The notes under the pieces are model-generated. The model saw only the letters and a program-made list of their open reading frames with translations, was not told where the DNA came from and did not search any database. The position numbers and the translations under genes were made by a program. A stretch of DNA of 64,000 nucleotides from Thauera chlorobenzoica (lineage in GTDB: Bacteria > Pseudomonadota > Gammaproteobacteria > Burkholderiales > Rhodocyclaceae), in assembly GCF_001922305.1 (NCBI RefSeq), contig NZ_CP018839.1, positions 124,001 to 188,000 of the forward strand, given 5' to 3'. Of the stretch, positions 42,629 to 51,459 are shown piece after piece (position 1 is the first letter of the stretch; every line of letters starts with the position of its first letter).

Positions 42629-42682
42629 TCCTTCAGGTACCCGGCGTAGGGTGCTGCCTTTTAGACCCTTGCCTGCCGCGCC

Positions 42683-42901
42683 TTATACGGCGCTCGTTGA
42701 GTCGGGTATGTACTCGAACAACTCAGCAACGGTGCATCTAAACAGAGCGCACAAGCGATCGATGGTTTCAAGGTCAACCCGATTTGCGGTTTCGTTGTAG
42801 AGCAACGTGATCGTGTTGCGGTGCAGACCCGTTTCACGAGCGACATCAGCGATCTTCATCTTGTGCTCGCCCATCAGGCGTGAGAGGTGGCAGCGAACCA
42901 T
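42683..42901 (-). CDS. Small HTH transcriptional regulator (Cro/C1, YozG-like)
   Basis: A 72-residue protein that is almost entirely one XRE helix-turn-helix: MKIADVARETGLHRNTITLL followed by YNETANRVDLETIDRLCALFRCTVAELFEYI. It is divergent from the xis-int genes and its gap holds two matching palindromes, so it probably represses them and itself. The likely start is the ATG at 42901, though MKIADVARE (42859) is also possible. Confidence 0.8.
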   Translation of the reverse strand: MVRCHLSRLMGEHKMKIADVARETGLHRNTITLLYNETANRVDLETIDRLCALFRCTVAELFEYIPDSTSAV

Positions 42902-42923
42902 TGTCGTCTCGCAGAGTTAAATA

Positions 42924-42989
42924 TCATTCAGAATGACAAAAAGCCCTTGACAAGGGTGTTTTACGCCCTAGAATGTCATTCAGAGTGAC
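42924..42989. promoter_or_regulatory. Two operators flanking the xis-int promoter
   Basis: Operator 1 is the perfect palindrome TCATTCAGAATGA (42924-42936); operator 2 is GTCATTCAGAGTGAC (42975-42989), one mismatch from symmetry. Both are followed by CAAAAAG or AAAAAG, so 18 bases match nearly exactly. Between them lies a promoter: TTGACA at 42947-42952, a 16-base spacer and TAGAAT at 42969-42974. Operator 2 begins one base after the -10, covering the start site, a classic repression layout. Confidence 0.8.
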
Positions 42990-43049
42990 AAAAAGATCTT
43001 TTAGAAGGCTTTCTGTCGTTCTGTGAGATTTTAACTACTGGAGAATGTC

Positions 43050-43283
43050 ATGTCACTGACTTATCTGACCACCGACGAGTTGTCCGGCAAGATCAAGTAT
43101 GACCCGCGAACGATTCGTGAGCGCCTGAAAGACAGCGTGCTCCTTGAGGGGACGCACTACATCCGCCCGTTTGGAGGACGCAAGATCCTCTACATCTGGG
43201 AGCACATCGAGCGTGATATGGGCTCCACCTCCGAAAGCGCCTTCGCGATTCCGATGGCAAATGGAGGTGTCTGCCATGGCTAG
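43050..43283 (+). CDS. Excisionase-like small DNA-binding protein
   Basis: A 77-residue protein: YLTTDELSGKIKYDPRTIRE and LLEGTHYIRPFGGRKILYIW suggest a winged-helix excisionase fold like those preceding many tyrosine integrases. It starts after TGGAGA and its stop overlaps the integrase ATG. It should steer the integrase between integration and excision; this is inferred from fold and place. Confidence 0.7.
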   Translation: MSLTYLTTDELSGKIKYDPRTIRERLKDSVLLEGTHYIRPFGGRKILYIWEHIERDMGSTSESAFAIPMANGGVCHG

Positions 43284-44580
43284 CATTCGCGCCAGAAAGG
43301 ACAACGGGATGCTGTTCCTGGATTTTCGTTACCAGGACGTGCGCTGCCGCGAGCAGACCACCTTGACCGACACCGCTGCCAACCGCAAGCGCTTGCAGAA
43401 GGTGCTTGACCGCATCGAGGCCGACATCGCCGCCGGCACCTTCGACTACCGCCGCTTCTTCCCCGGCAGCAAGAACGCCGCGAAGTTCGATCCAGCCCCT
43501 GGAGGGATGGTCGGGTCGGCAACCGCTGCTGTGGTTGCGTTGCCGTCGGCGGCAGCCAGCGTCCCGAGCACGCCGCTCTTCAAGGACTTCGCCGAGACCT
43601 GGTACGCCGAGAAAGAGGTGGAGTGGCGTCGCTCGTACCGTACGACGATCCGCCGGGAGCTGGACCGCGCGCTGATCCCTAAGTTTGGGGAGAAGGAGGT
43701 CGGCCAGATCTCCAAGGCGGACGTTCTTGCCTATCGCGCCGAGCTCGGCAAAGCGACCGCGAAAGGCAAGCAAAGCAAACTGTCTGCGGCAAGGATCAAC
43801 AAGATGTTGAACCCGCTCAGGCAAATCCTCAATGAAGCGGCCGACCGCTTTGATTTTCGCACGCCGTTCGACAGCGTGAAACAGCTCAAGACGAAGCGGA
43901 CCGATGTCGACCCCTTCACGCTCGCCGAGGTGAAGCAGGTCCTCGACACCGTGCGGCCCGATTTCAAGCACTACTTCACCGTGCGCTTTTTCACCGGCAT
44001 GCGCACGGGCGAGATCGATGGTTTGCAGTGGAAGTACGTCGACTTCGAGAACCGCCTGATCTTGGTTCGCGAGACCGTGGTGGGTGGCGAGGAGGAATAC
44101 ACCAAGACCGACGGCAGCCAGCGCGACATCCAGATGAGCCAATTGGTCTTTGATGCACTCAAGGCGCAGTTCGAAGCCACAGGCAAGCTCAGCAAGTTCG
44201 TGTTCTGCAACCGGCTGGGGACTCCGCTCGACCACAAGAACGTCACGAACCGGGTGTGGTATCCGCTGTTGCGACACCTCAACCTCAAGAAGCGCCGCCC
44301 GTATCAGTGTCGCCACACCGCGGCGACGTTGTGGCTCGCCAGCGGCGAGGCGCCGGAGTGGATCGCCCGCCAGCTCGGGCACACCACCACCGAGATGCTC
44401 TTTCGCGTGTATTCGCGTTACGTGCCCAACTTGACGCGGCGTGACGGCTCGGCCTTCGAGCGACTCATCACGCAGACCTTGGGCACGACCTTGCCGGTGA
44501 AAACCGGGCAGGACGAAAACACCGTGCCGGAAACCGAGTCGGTCGCCGAACAGGCCGATGAAGGAGAGCATCATGACTGA
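43276..44580 (+). CDS. Tyrosine recombinase / integrase
   Basis: A 434-residue phage-type integrase. An N-terminal Arm-binding part (residues 1-60) and SAM-like core-binding domain (about 95-205) precede the catalytic domain with Arg I R243 (TGMRTGEIDGL), Arg II R346 (YQCRHTAATLW), His III H369 (QLGHTTTEML) and nucleophile Y379 (FRVYSRYVPN). Box II has Tyr where many have His, as in related element integrases. I start at ATG 43276 inside the xis gene; upstream readings are unlikely. It should recombine at tRNA-Arg. Confidence 0.93.
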   Translation: MASIRARKDNGMLFLDFRYQDVRCREQTTLTDTAANRKRLQKVLDRIEADIAAGTFDYRRFFPGSKNAAKFDPAPGGMVGSATAAVVALPSAAASVPSTPLFKDFAETWYAEKEVEWRRSYRTTIRRELDRALIPKFGEKEVGQISKADVLAYRAELGKATAKGKQSKLSAARINKMLNPLRQILNEAADRFDFRTPFDSVKQLKTKRTDVDPFTLAEVKQVLDTVRPDFKHYFTVRFFTGMRTGEIDGLQWKYVDFENRLILVRETVVGGEEEYTKTDGSQRDIQMSQLVFDALKAQFEATGKLSKFVFCNRLGTPLDHKNVTNRVWYPLLRHLNLKKRRPYQCRHTAATLWLASGEAPEWIARQLGHTTTEMLFRVYSRYVPNLTRRDGSAFERLITQTLGTTLPVKTGQDENTVPETESVAEQADEGEHHD

Positions 44581-45535
44581 ACAGCACCTGCCCATCCCTT
44601 CCGCTGCTCCGGACAACGTGGTGGCGAAGCTGCCACCGATCTTTCGTGTGGAATCGATCAGCCGTTTGCCGCTCGATAATCACTATGCCCTGAACCGCGC
44701 GGTGCTGTTTCACGAGCGCGCCAGCCTGATGGTCGAGTGGCCTTCGCGCAAGGTCGACGCCCGGCTCGGCGTCGGCAGCCTAGTGTCGATCCGCTGGCTT
44801 GGCAGGCCCGAGAGTCTGGGGGGTGCGGTACGCATCAGCCGCCTCGCGGTGCTCGAGCGCCCAGAGGCGAGTGTCGATCTGTTCCAGACGATTCCGACAG
44901 CCTGGGTGCAGGAGCGCGCGCTGGTCAGTCGTGCCAGTGCGTTGTGGCATCGCTTGCCGCCACACTTCCAGCACTTGTTTAACGCCATCTTCTGGGACGC
45001 GTCGCGACTGCACCGCTACCTGCTCGGCGCGAGTTCGCTGAGAGGGCACCACAGCGGCGCGCACGGCAACCTCCGCCACACGCTGGAAGTGGCGGAGCAG
45101 GCGCTCAAGATGGCCGAAAACCAGGCGCTCGCCTGCCCGGACGTGCTCCTGATGGCGGCCTTGCTGCATGACGCGGGTAAAGCCGACGAGTACTGCCTCC
45201 GAGGTAGCGGCCTCAAGATGACGACACGCGGCAAGCTCATCGGCCACCGCCACACCATCATCGAGTGGATCGCGGCGGCCGTCGCCAGCGCGCGTATCTG
45301 CATCCCCGAGCCCCACTACGTCGGCCTGATCCACGCGCTCACGAGCGCACGCGGCGCACCGGAGTGGCTCGGGCTGCGCGAGCCCTGCACGCTCGACGCG
45401 ATCCTGCTCTCAGCCGCGGATCGGCTCTCGGGGCAGATCGAGCTGATGGCGCGGCACTCGCCGGCCCAGGCAGGGTTCGGGCGCTTTCATCCCCACTTGC
45501 GCGGACAACCCTACGTGGTTGGGACAAGCGTCTGA
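44573..45535 (+). CDS. OB-fold/HD-domain protein, YhaM-like (predicted 3'-5' exonuclease or nucleotide hydrolase)
   Basis: A 320-residue protein. Residues about 20-100 look like an OB nucleic-acid-binding fold (RAVLFHERASLMVEWPSRKV), and residues 160-280 carry a metal-binding HD domain: H169 in LRHTLEVAEQAL, H199-D200 in LLHDAGKADEY and a further His in GHRHTIIEW. This layout matches YhaM-type 3'-5' exoribonucleases. The ATG has AGGAGA before it and lies within the integrase stop. It is first in the cargo block; whether it acts on RNA or DNA cannot be read from sequence. Confidence 0.75.
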   Translation: MTEQHLPIPSAAPDNVVAKLPPIFRVESISRLPLDNHYALNRAVLFHERASLMVEWPSRKVDARLGVGSLVSIRWLGRPESLGGAVRISRLAVLERPEASVDLFQTIPTAWVQERALVSRASALWHRLPPHFQHLFNAIFWDASRLHRYLLGASSLRGHHSGAHGNLRHTLEVAEQALKMAENQALACPDVLLMAALLHDAGKADEYCLRGSGLKMTTRGKLIGHRHTIIEWIAAAVASARICIPEPHYVGLIHALTSARGAPEWLGLREPCTLDAILLSAADRLSGQIELMARHSPAQAGFGRFHPHLRGQPYVVGTSV

Positions 45536-45593
45536 ATGAGCGCCTCCCGCTGGCAAAGAACGAGGCCAGCGAGTCATTGGAATGGAGCAGATC

Positions 45594-45932
45594 ATGACCG
45601 AACAGCAGTCGAACAACGCATCACACCGGCCTTGGGCCGATCGGGTCTTCCCTCTTGCATTCGTGGGGGCGTTAGCCGTCGCCGTGCTGGCCGCCTGGTA
45701 TGACATGCAGCCTGTCGATGGTCAGCTGATCCTGGCCGAAACGGCCTGTAGGGTGATCGAGTACCACGGAGGGAAGGTCGAGCGCATCGAGGGGGCGACG
45801 TTCTGCGTCATGCGTACCAGGTTTCGCGCGCCTGAGCACGGCAGGATGGCTCAGGTGACGATTGAAACCGACAGTGGTGCATACAAGGTCGAACTGGCGG
45901 CACCGCAAATCGTGAGTCTCGCCATCAGATGA
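45594..45932 (+). CDS. Small single-span membrane protein, unknown function
   Basis: A 112-residue protein with one membrane helix (FPLAFVGALAVAVLAAWYDM, residues about 18-37) and a periplasmic part of about 75 residues rich in beta strands (ETACRVIEYHGGKVERIEGATF), with two Cys. I start at the ATG at 45594, six bases after GGAG; another ATG four codons earlier is possible. I do not recognise the family. It lies between the HD gene and the remnant zone, on the same strand. Confidence 0.65.
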   Translation: MTEQQSNNASHRPWADRVFPLAFVGALAVAVLAAWYDMQPVDGQLILAETACRVIEYHGGKVERIEGATFCVMRTRFRAPEHGRMAQVTIETDSGAYKVELAAPQIVSLAIR

Positions 45933-46026
45933 TTGCAGCCCGCCCCGCCTCGGCGGCGATCCGCCGAAGGCTCAGCCCGTGACGCCTCAACAGTTCGATT
46001 TCCACATACACCTCGTCTGTGATCAC
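45925..46026 (-). mobile_element. IS21-type IstA N-terminal fragment
   Basis: On the minus strand a GTG at 46026 opens a 33-codon reading VITDEVYVEIELLRRHGLSL followed by RRIAAEAGRAA, the helix-turn-helix found at the start of IS21-family IstA. It then hits a stop. No further IstA, IstB or terminal repeat is seen, so only a scar remains. The match is short. Confidence 0.5.
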
Positions 46027-46050
46027 CCGGGCTCCAAATGGCCCGAGCTC

Positions 46051-46164
46051 CGGCTCTCGGGGCAGATCGAGCTCATGGCACGGCGCTCGCCGGTCGAGGC
46101 AGGCTTCGGGCGCTTTCACACACACCTGCGCGGACGGCCCTACGTAGTCGGCGCGAAGGACTGA
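46051..46164 (+). pseudogene. Diverged copy of the HD-protein C-terminus
   Basis: These 38 codons, including the stop, match the end of the HD protein at 45422-45535 at equal length: here RLSGQIELMARRSPVEAGFG, there RLSGQIELMARHSPAQAGFG. Differences are mostly silent or conservative, so both copies evolved as protein. The rest of this second HD gene is missing, replaced by the small protein gene and the IstA scar. It indicates two related cargo modules once present here. Confidence 0.8.
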
Positions 46165-46357
46165 AATCAAATCTGCGTTATGAACAAACCAGAACGGATG
46201 GGTATTGGGGGCGTCAAGCTAAAAACGGCAGGGGCTGCGAAGAAAGAGGGAGTGCACATCCTTCCGGGAGCTCAAAGCCCTGCAAGCTTGCAGTGAGACA
46301 TGCCAGTGGCGGTCTTCATGCACAATGCCTTCATCGTCAGACGGGCATGCATGAAAG
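46165..46357 (+). other. Gap before the AddB-like gene, with one small ORF
   Basis: The stretch holds a 38-codon reading (46180-46296) starting MNKPERMGIGGVKLKT and ending in SPASLQ. It has no good ribosome site and resembles nothing I know, so it is not called a gene. Promoter candidates for the downstream nuclease gene are not clear. Confidence 0.3.
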
Positions 46358-49024
46358 ATGAAGATCACCGCTACCACGACCGTACAGCGCATCACCTTTG
46401 GCCTGTACCTGGATGGACAGCGCGGGGTGCCACCAGCCGACCGCCTTGGCGAGGCGGTGGTGGGCCCCTTGGGCCTGCTCGGCATCCTGGAGACGCAGCT
46501 CGGTCTGGTGGCGGTGCATCCTTCGGCAGTCGAGCGGACCATCCAGTATCGGGACTGCCTCAAGGGGCTCGATGCGCCGTCGCGGTTTTACCATCGCAGC
46601 TTCGTGCTCGATCCGCTCGGCACGGCCGCCTGCCTGTTGAGCTGGCGCGACGAGTGGGCGCTGCACAGGCACGCGGGCCCGCACTGGGAAGATGCGCTGC
46701 CGCCGGATGCGCCCTCGCGCCTGCATGATCTTGCCGCCGTCGAGCAGCATGCCCGTGTTGCGGTTGCGCCCAATATCGCCCAGCGCCTCGAGATGATCGA
46801 AGCTCGGCTGAAGGTCCGGACGCCGGACATCGAGTCGGTCCGGGTGATCGATCCCATCGATGTGCTGCCCGCACGCTGGCAGACCGTGCTGAATGCCTTG
46901 CCTATCGTTCTCCCACCGCCGGCAACTAGAGCGGGGACGGGCTTTCTGGGGGCGCTGCAGCAGCGCCTCGAACGCGCTGCGGCCGGTACGCAGTCGGATC
47001 CGCTCGCCTGGCAGGGTGACGGCACGGTCGTCGTCGTGCAGGCGGAAACCCGTGCCCTGGCGGCACACTGGGTGGCCTCGTGCATCGCTACGCCGGGAAC
47101 CTTGCTGGTTGCCGGGCCGGATGGGGCGCTGCTCGATGCCCATCTTGCCGCACAGGGGCAGGCGCGCCAGGGCCTGAAGGAGATCAGCGCGTTCCGGCCC
47201 TCGATGCAGATGCTGTCCCTGGTCACCCAGTTGCTTTGGACGCCGCTGAACTACTATGCGCTGGTCCAGTTCCTCACCCATCCGGTGTGTCCCCTTTCTG
47301 GTTTCGCGCGTCGTCGCCTGGCCGAGAAGATCGCCGATGCGCCCGGAATCGGCGGTGCCAAATGGGAACAGGCGCTCGAAGAGATCGCCGCGAACGCGGG
47401 GCCGGAGCGCGCCCCGGATGTCTCGCAGCAGATCGCTTTCTGGGTCGAACATCCGCGCTTCGACCCCGAGACCGGGGCGCCGCTGGCCGCGGTCACCGAG
47501 CGGTTGGGGCGGCTGGTCGAGTTCTTCCGGCGCAGCCTCGGCGACACCGGCGAGGCCCAGCGTCTGGGCACCGTCGCGGGCTACGCGCAATGCCAAGACT
47601 GCCTGAACGCGCTGAACGCTCTCGTCGCCCAAGGTCATACCGTGATTCGTCCGCACCAACTCCAGAAGCTCGTAGCCCAGGCCACAGGCGCGGGGGTGCC
47701 GAACCCCCTGTGGCCGGCTGAAGTCGGTGCGGGCCAGGTGGTGAGCCAGCCCGGTGCAGCGACCCACCCGGCGGTCCGCGTGATCTGGTGGCAGCTGACC
47801 CTGCCCGAGCTGCCCGGGCCCTTGCCCTGGTCCGCCGCTGAGGTGCGCGCCCTGGAGCAAGCGGGAGTGTGCGTGCCGGCGCCTGCGCAGCAACTCGAAC
47901 AGATCGCCCACACCTGGCTGCGCCCGGTCATGGCCGCGCGCGACCAGCTGGTTCTGGTGCTGCCACCGGCGGGTGAAGAGGTGCATCCGTTGTGGCAGAT
48001 GATCGCGGCGGTCGTCGACGCCCCCAGGATCACGACCCTGGAGAACCTGCTTGCGTACGGTGGGGAGGGCCTGCACGCCGTCGCCCCCATGCCGCTCGCA
48101 GCGCCCAAACGCTGGTGGCAACTGCCAGCCGACGTAAGCGTGGCGCTGCGGCCCAGGGAGTCCTTCTCCAGCCTCGAACAGCTGCTCTTCAACCCTTACC
48201 AATGGCTGCTACGCTACGCGGCGGCACTACGGCGGTCGAAGCTCGTCAGCCTGGGTAGTGACTTCCTGCTGTTCGGCAACCTGGCGCATGGGCTCATCGA
48301 GCGCTATTTCCTGCGCGACGACGCGCTCACGATGGCGGACCATGCCTTTAAGCTCTGGTTTGCCCGGGCCTTCGACACCCTCATCGACCAGGAGGGCGCC
48401 TTGCTGCGGATGCCGGGGCGGGGCGCCGACCTGGCGCATCTCCGCTCCCGTCTGCTGCGCGCCCTCCACACGCTGCGCAGCCATGTCCGCCAGGCGGGGG
48501 TGGTGACCGTGGTGCCCGAGCAGGCGCTTGAGGGCCGTTTCGAAGGGGGAGAGCTGGCCGGCTTTGCCGATCTCGTCATGCACAAGACCGCGGGCCCGCC
48601 GGCCATCGTCGATATGAAATGGTCGGGCGGCAGGAAGTACCCGGAGAAGCTCAGGCTCAACCGCCATCTCCAGCTCGCCATCTACGCCGAGCTCTTCCGC
48701 CAGCAGACCGGGCAGCAGCCTGCGGTGGCCTATTACCTGCTCGACCGGGCGCGCCTGCTGGCTCCCGACGATCGCGGCTTCCCCGAGGCCGAGACCGTCG
48801 CGGCAGACGACGGCGAGAACACCGCCCAGCTCTGGCAGCGCTTCCTGGCGACCTGGCGCTGGCGCGCGGCGCAGATCGGTGACGGGCGCTTCGAGATCGT
48901 CCTCGAGGCGACGAGCGCGGCCGCGACCGAAGACTCCGAACCGCCGGAAGAGGCCATGGCCATCGAGACCCTCAACGAAGCCTACAACGACTACCGCGCG
49001 CTCGCCGGCTGGAGCAACGGATGA
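46358..49024 (+). CDS. AddB-like PD-(D/E)XK nuclease protein
   Basis: An 888-residue protein. The C-terminal part has a RecB-type nuclease: D738 in GFADLV, D752-M-K754 in AIVDMKWSGG and the Q772-xxx-Y776 motif in LQLAIYAELF. The rest resembles the inactive helicase-like body of AddB. The four Cys of the AddB iron-sulfur staple are not evident. It overlaps the next gene, an AddA-like helicase (ATGA), so they are a coupled pair of the double-strand-break or foreign-DNA processing type. Many betaproteobacteria have a chromosomal pair of this kind; this one lies in an integrated element. Confidence 0.8.
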   Translation: MKITATTTVQRITFGLYLDGQRGVPPADRLGEAVVGPLGLLGILETQLGLVAVHPSAVERTIQYRDCLKGLDAPSRFYHRSFVLDPLGTAACLLSWRDEWALHRHAGPHWEDALPPDAPSRLHDLAAVEQHARVAVAPNIAQRLEMIEARLKVRTPDIESVRVIDPIDVLPARWQTVLNALPIVLPPPATRAGTGFLGALQQRLERAAAGTQSDPLAWQGDGTVVVVQAETRALAAHWVASCIATPGTLLVAGPDGALLDAHLAAQGQARQGLKEISAFRPSMQMLSLVTQLLWTPLNYYALVQFLTHPVCPLSGFARRRLAEKIADAPGIGGAKWEQALEEIAANAGPERAPDVSQQIAFWVEHPRFDPETGAPLAAVTERLGRLVEFFRRSLGDTGEAQRLGTVAGYAQCQDCLNALNALVAQGHTVIRPHQLQKLVAQATGAGVPNPLWPAEVGAGQVVSQPGAATHPAVRVIWWQLTLPELPGPLPWSAAEVRALEQAGVCVPAPAQQLEQIAHTWLRPVMAARDQLVLVLPPAGEEVHPLWQMIAAVVDAPRITTLENLLAYGGEGLHAVAPMPLAAPKRWWQLPADVSVALRPRESFSSLEQLLFNPYQWLLRYAAALRRSKLVSLGSDFLLFGNLAHGLIERYFLRDDALTMADHAFKLWFARAFDTLIDQEGALLRMPGRGADLAHLRSRLLRALHTLRSHVRQAGVVTVVPEQALEGRFEGGELAGFADLVMHKTAGPPAIVDMKWSGGRKYPEKLRLNRHLQLAIYAELFRQQTGQQPAVAYYLLDRARLLAPDDRGFPEAETVAADDGENTAQLWQRFLATWRWRAAQIGDGRFEIVLEATSAAATEDSEPPEEAMAIETLNEAYNDYRALAGWSNG

Positions 49025-51459
49025 CCACGCCCCTTAACGCCGACATCACCTTCATCAGCGCCGGCACGGGCAGCGGCAAGACGCATCGCCTCACCGAGCT
49101 GCTGCAAGAAGAGCTCACCGTCCGCGCCGCCCGTCCGGCCGGTGTGATCGCCACTACATTCACCCGCAAGGCCGCCGCCGAATTGCGCGAACGGGTGCGT
49201 GCCCATCTGCTGCAGCAGGGGCGCTTCGCGCTCGCCAATGCCATGGGGCAGGCGCGCATCGGCACGGTCAACAGCGTCTGCGACCAGCTCGTCGCGCGCT
49301 TTGCCTTTGAGGCGGGCCTGTCGGTCGAGCAGCAGGTGCTCGAAGAGGCGCGGGCCGCGCTCCTGCTCGACAAGGCGATCGACGCGGTGCTCGATGAAGC
49401 ACAGCTGGACGCGCTGCTTGCGCTGGTCGAGCGTCTGGGCCTGAAGAACAGCTGGAACGGCGAGCAGGAAGAATGGAAGGCGGCGCTGCAAACCCTGGTC
49501 AATCAGATCCGCAGCAACGACATCCCGCTCGAGCAGCTCGACGATTTTGCCAAGGCGAACGCAGGCGCACTCCTGGCCCACTTTCCGAGCCCCGCGGACG
49601 AGGATCTGGATGCGGCCTTGCTGCAGGCGATCCGTGTCGCCATGCCCGAGATCGAAGCGCTCGCCGCGGCGGGCGACAAAAAGAACACCACCGCCTATCT
49701 CGCGCTCGTGAAGGATTTCAAGCGCGAGCTCGAGCGCAAGGCTGCGCCCTGGGGTACCTGGATCAAGCTCTCGAAATCGGCCCCCGAAGCCAGCCTGCGC
49801 GTCACCATCGAACCCATCTCCGCGCTTGCCAGCCGCGTCGCCGAGCATCCCGGGCTACACGCCGACCTGCGGGGCTATCTGGACCTGATGTTCGCGCTGG
49901 CTGGCCGTGCGCTGGTGTACTACCAGGCGGTGAAGCAGGAGATGGGCATGCTTGATTTCGCCGACCAGGAGCATCAGCTGCTGGGCATTCTTGACCACCC
50001 CGAAGTGGTGGCCGTGCTTGAGGACGAGCTCGACCTGCTGATGGTCGACGAATTCCAGGATACGAGCCCGATCCAGCTCGCGCTCTTCCTCAAGCTCGCC
50101 CGCTTTGCGAAGCGGGTGTATTGGGTCGGTGACATCAAGCAGGCGATCTACGGCTTTCGCGGCAGCGATACCGCGCTGATGCAGTCCATCCTCGCGGCGC
50201 TCCCTGCGCTCGGCGGGCGCAAGGAAGTGCTGCCAGCGTCCTGGCGTTCCCGCCCCGAGCTGGTGAAGCTCGTCAACGCCGTCTTCTCGCATGCCTTTGC
50301 CGGTACCCTCCCGCCCGAGGAGGTGGCCCTGAAGCCCACCCGTGACGATGATCTCCCCGGTGCGGTCCTGGCCAACTGGTTGCTCGGTGGCAAGAACATC
50401 GGCGAGGAAGGCAGCGCGCTGGCTGCGGGGGTGCGCAGGCTTGTCGACTCGGGCTATCTCATCCACGACAAGGTGCATAAGACGATGCGCCCGATGCGCT
50501 ATGGCGACATCGCCCTCCTCGCCGCCTCGCACGAGCGCGTGAAGACCTGGGGCGCGGCGCTGTCGACGCAGGGCGTCCCGGTAGCGACTGCGCGGCCCGG
50601 ACTGCTCGCCACCCCCGAAGTCACCCTGGCGCTGGCCTGCCTGCGCCGACTCAACGACCCGGGCGACACCCTCGCCAGCGCCGAGATCGTGTCACTCACC
50701 GACAGCGCGGACCCTGAGCAGTGGGTGGCCGACCGCTTGCGTTATCTCGCCACGGGTGCAGCACAAGATTCGTGGCGGGAGGTCGCCATCGACGGCCACC
50801 CCGCGCACCCGGTGCTGGAGACCTTGCGCAAGCTGCGCGCGGCGCTGCCGGTGCTCGCGCCCCGCGAAGCGCTGGCCACGGTGATGGCAGCGTGTGCGCT
50901 GCCCGAGAAGGTGCTGCGCTGGCGCAGCGCGCACGGTGCAGGTGCCGATGGTGCCCGCATGCGCCTGGCCAACCTCGAGGCCTTGCTCGCGCTCGCCGAG
51001 CAGTACGAAGCGCTGTGCCGCAGCGGGCAGCACGCCGCCTCGGTGTCGGGCCTCATCCTGTGGCTGGGCGAAGTCGCCGGGCAAGGCCAGGACCTGCTGG
51101 CTGAGCCCGCCATCGACGCCGTCAAGCTGATGACGCACCACGCCGCCAAGGGGCTGGAGTGGCCCGTCGTCGTGCTCACCGACCTGGCCAAGGACATCAA
51201 GGACCGGCTGTGGTCGATCTCCGCACACACGAGCGCGCCGTTCGATGCGCACCAGCCCCTGGCCGCGCGCTTCATCCGCTACTGGCCCTGGCCCTTCGGG
51301 CAGCAGCAGAAGGTGGCGGTTGCCGACGAGATCGCGCTGACCGACGCGGCGGCGGCGTTTCGCGCAGCAGCGATCGAGGAGGAGAAGCGGCTGCTCTACG
51401 TCAGCATGACGCGCGCGCGCGACCTGCTCGTTCTGGCCGTTATGATCAGCTATCCATAA
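49021..51459 (+). CDS. AddA-like UvrD/Rep helicase, C-terminus lost
   Basis: An 812-residue reading of an SF1A helicase: Walker A GTGSGKT at residues 15-21, TTFTRKAAAELRERVRAHLL (Ia), MVDEFQDTSPIQLALFLKLA (II), WVGDIKQAIYGFRGSD (III), THHAAKGLEWPVVVLTDLA (V) and LLYVSMTRARDLLVLA (VI). It ends five residues after motif VI, where AddA-type proteins normally continue for 250 or more residues with a second nuclease domain. A palindrome sits exactly at this end, so the tail was probably removed by a rearrangement. The ATPase motor is intact in sequence. Confidence 0.85.
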   Translation: MTTPLNADITFISAGTGSGKTHRLTELLQEELTVRAARPAGVIATTFTRKAAAELRERVRAHLLQQGRFALANAMGQARIGTVNSVCDQLVARFAFEAGLSVEQQVLEEARAALLLDKAIDAVLDEAQLDALLALVERLGLKNSWNGEQEEWKAALQTLVNQIRSNDIPLEQLDDFAKANAGALLAHFPSPADEDLDAALLQAIRVAMPEIEALAAAGDKKNTTAYLALVKDFKRELERKAAPWGTWIKLSKSAPEASLRVTIEPISALASRVAEHPGLHADLRGYLDLMFALAGRALVYYQAVKQEMGMLDFADQEHQLLGILDHPEVVAVLEDELDLLMVDEFQDTSPIQLALFLKLARFAKRVYWVGDIKQAIYGFRGSDTALMQSILAALPALGGRKEVLPASWRSRPELVKLVNAVFSHAFAGTLPPEEVALKPTRDDDLPGAVLANWLLGGKNIGEEGSALAAGVRRLVDSGYLIHDKVHKTMRPMRYGDIALLAASHERVKTWGAALSTQGVPVATARPGLLATPEVTLALACLRRLNDPGDTLASAEIVSLTDSADPEQWVADRLRYLATGAAQDSWREVAIDGHPAHPVLETLRKLRAALPVLAPREALATVMAACALPEKVLRWRSAHGAGADGARMRLANLEALLALAEQYEALCRSGQHAASVSGLILWLGEVAGQGQDLLAEPAIDAVKLMTHHAAKGLEWPVVVLTDLAKDIKDRLWSISAHTSAPFDAHQPLAARFIRYWPWPFGQQQKVAVADEIALTDAAAAFRAAAIEEEKRLLYVSMTRARDLLVLAVMISYP

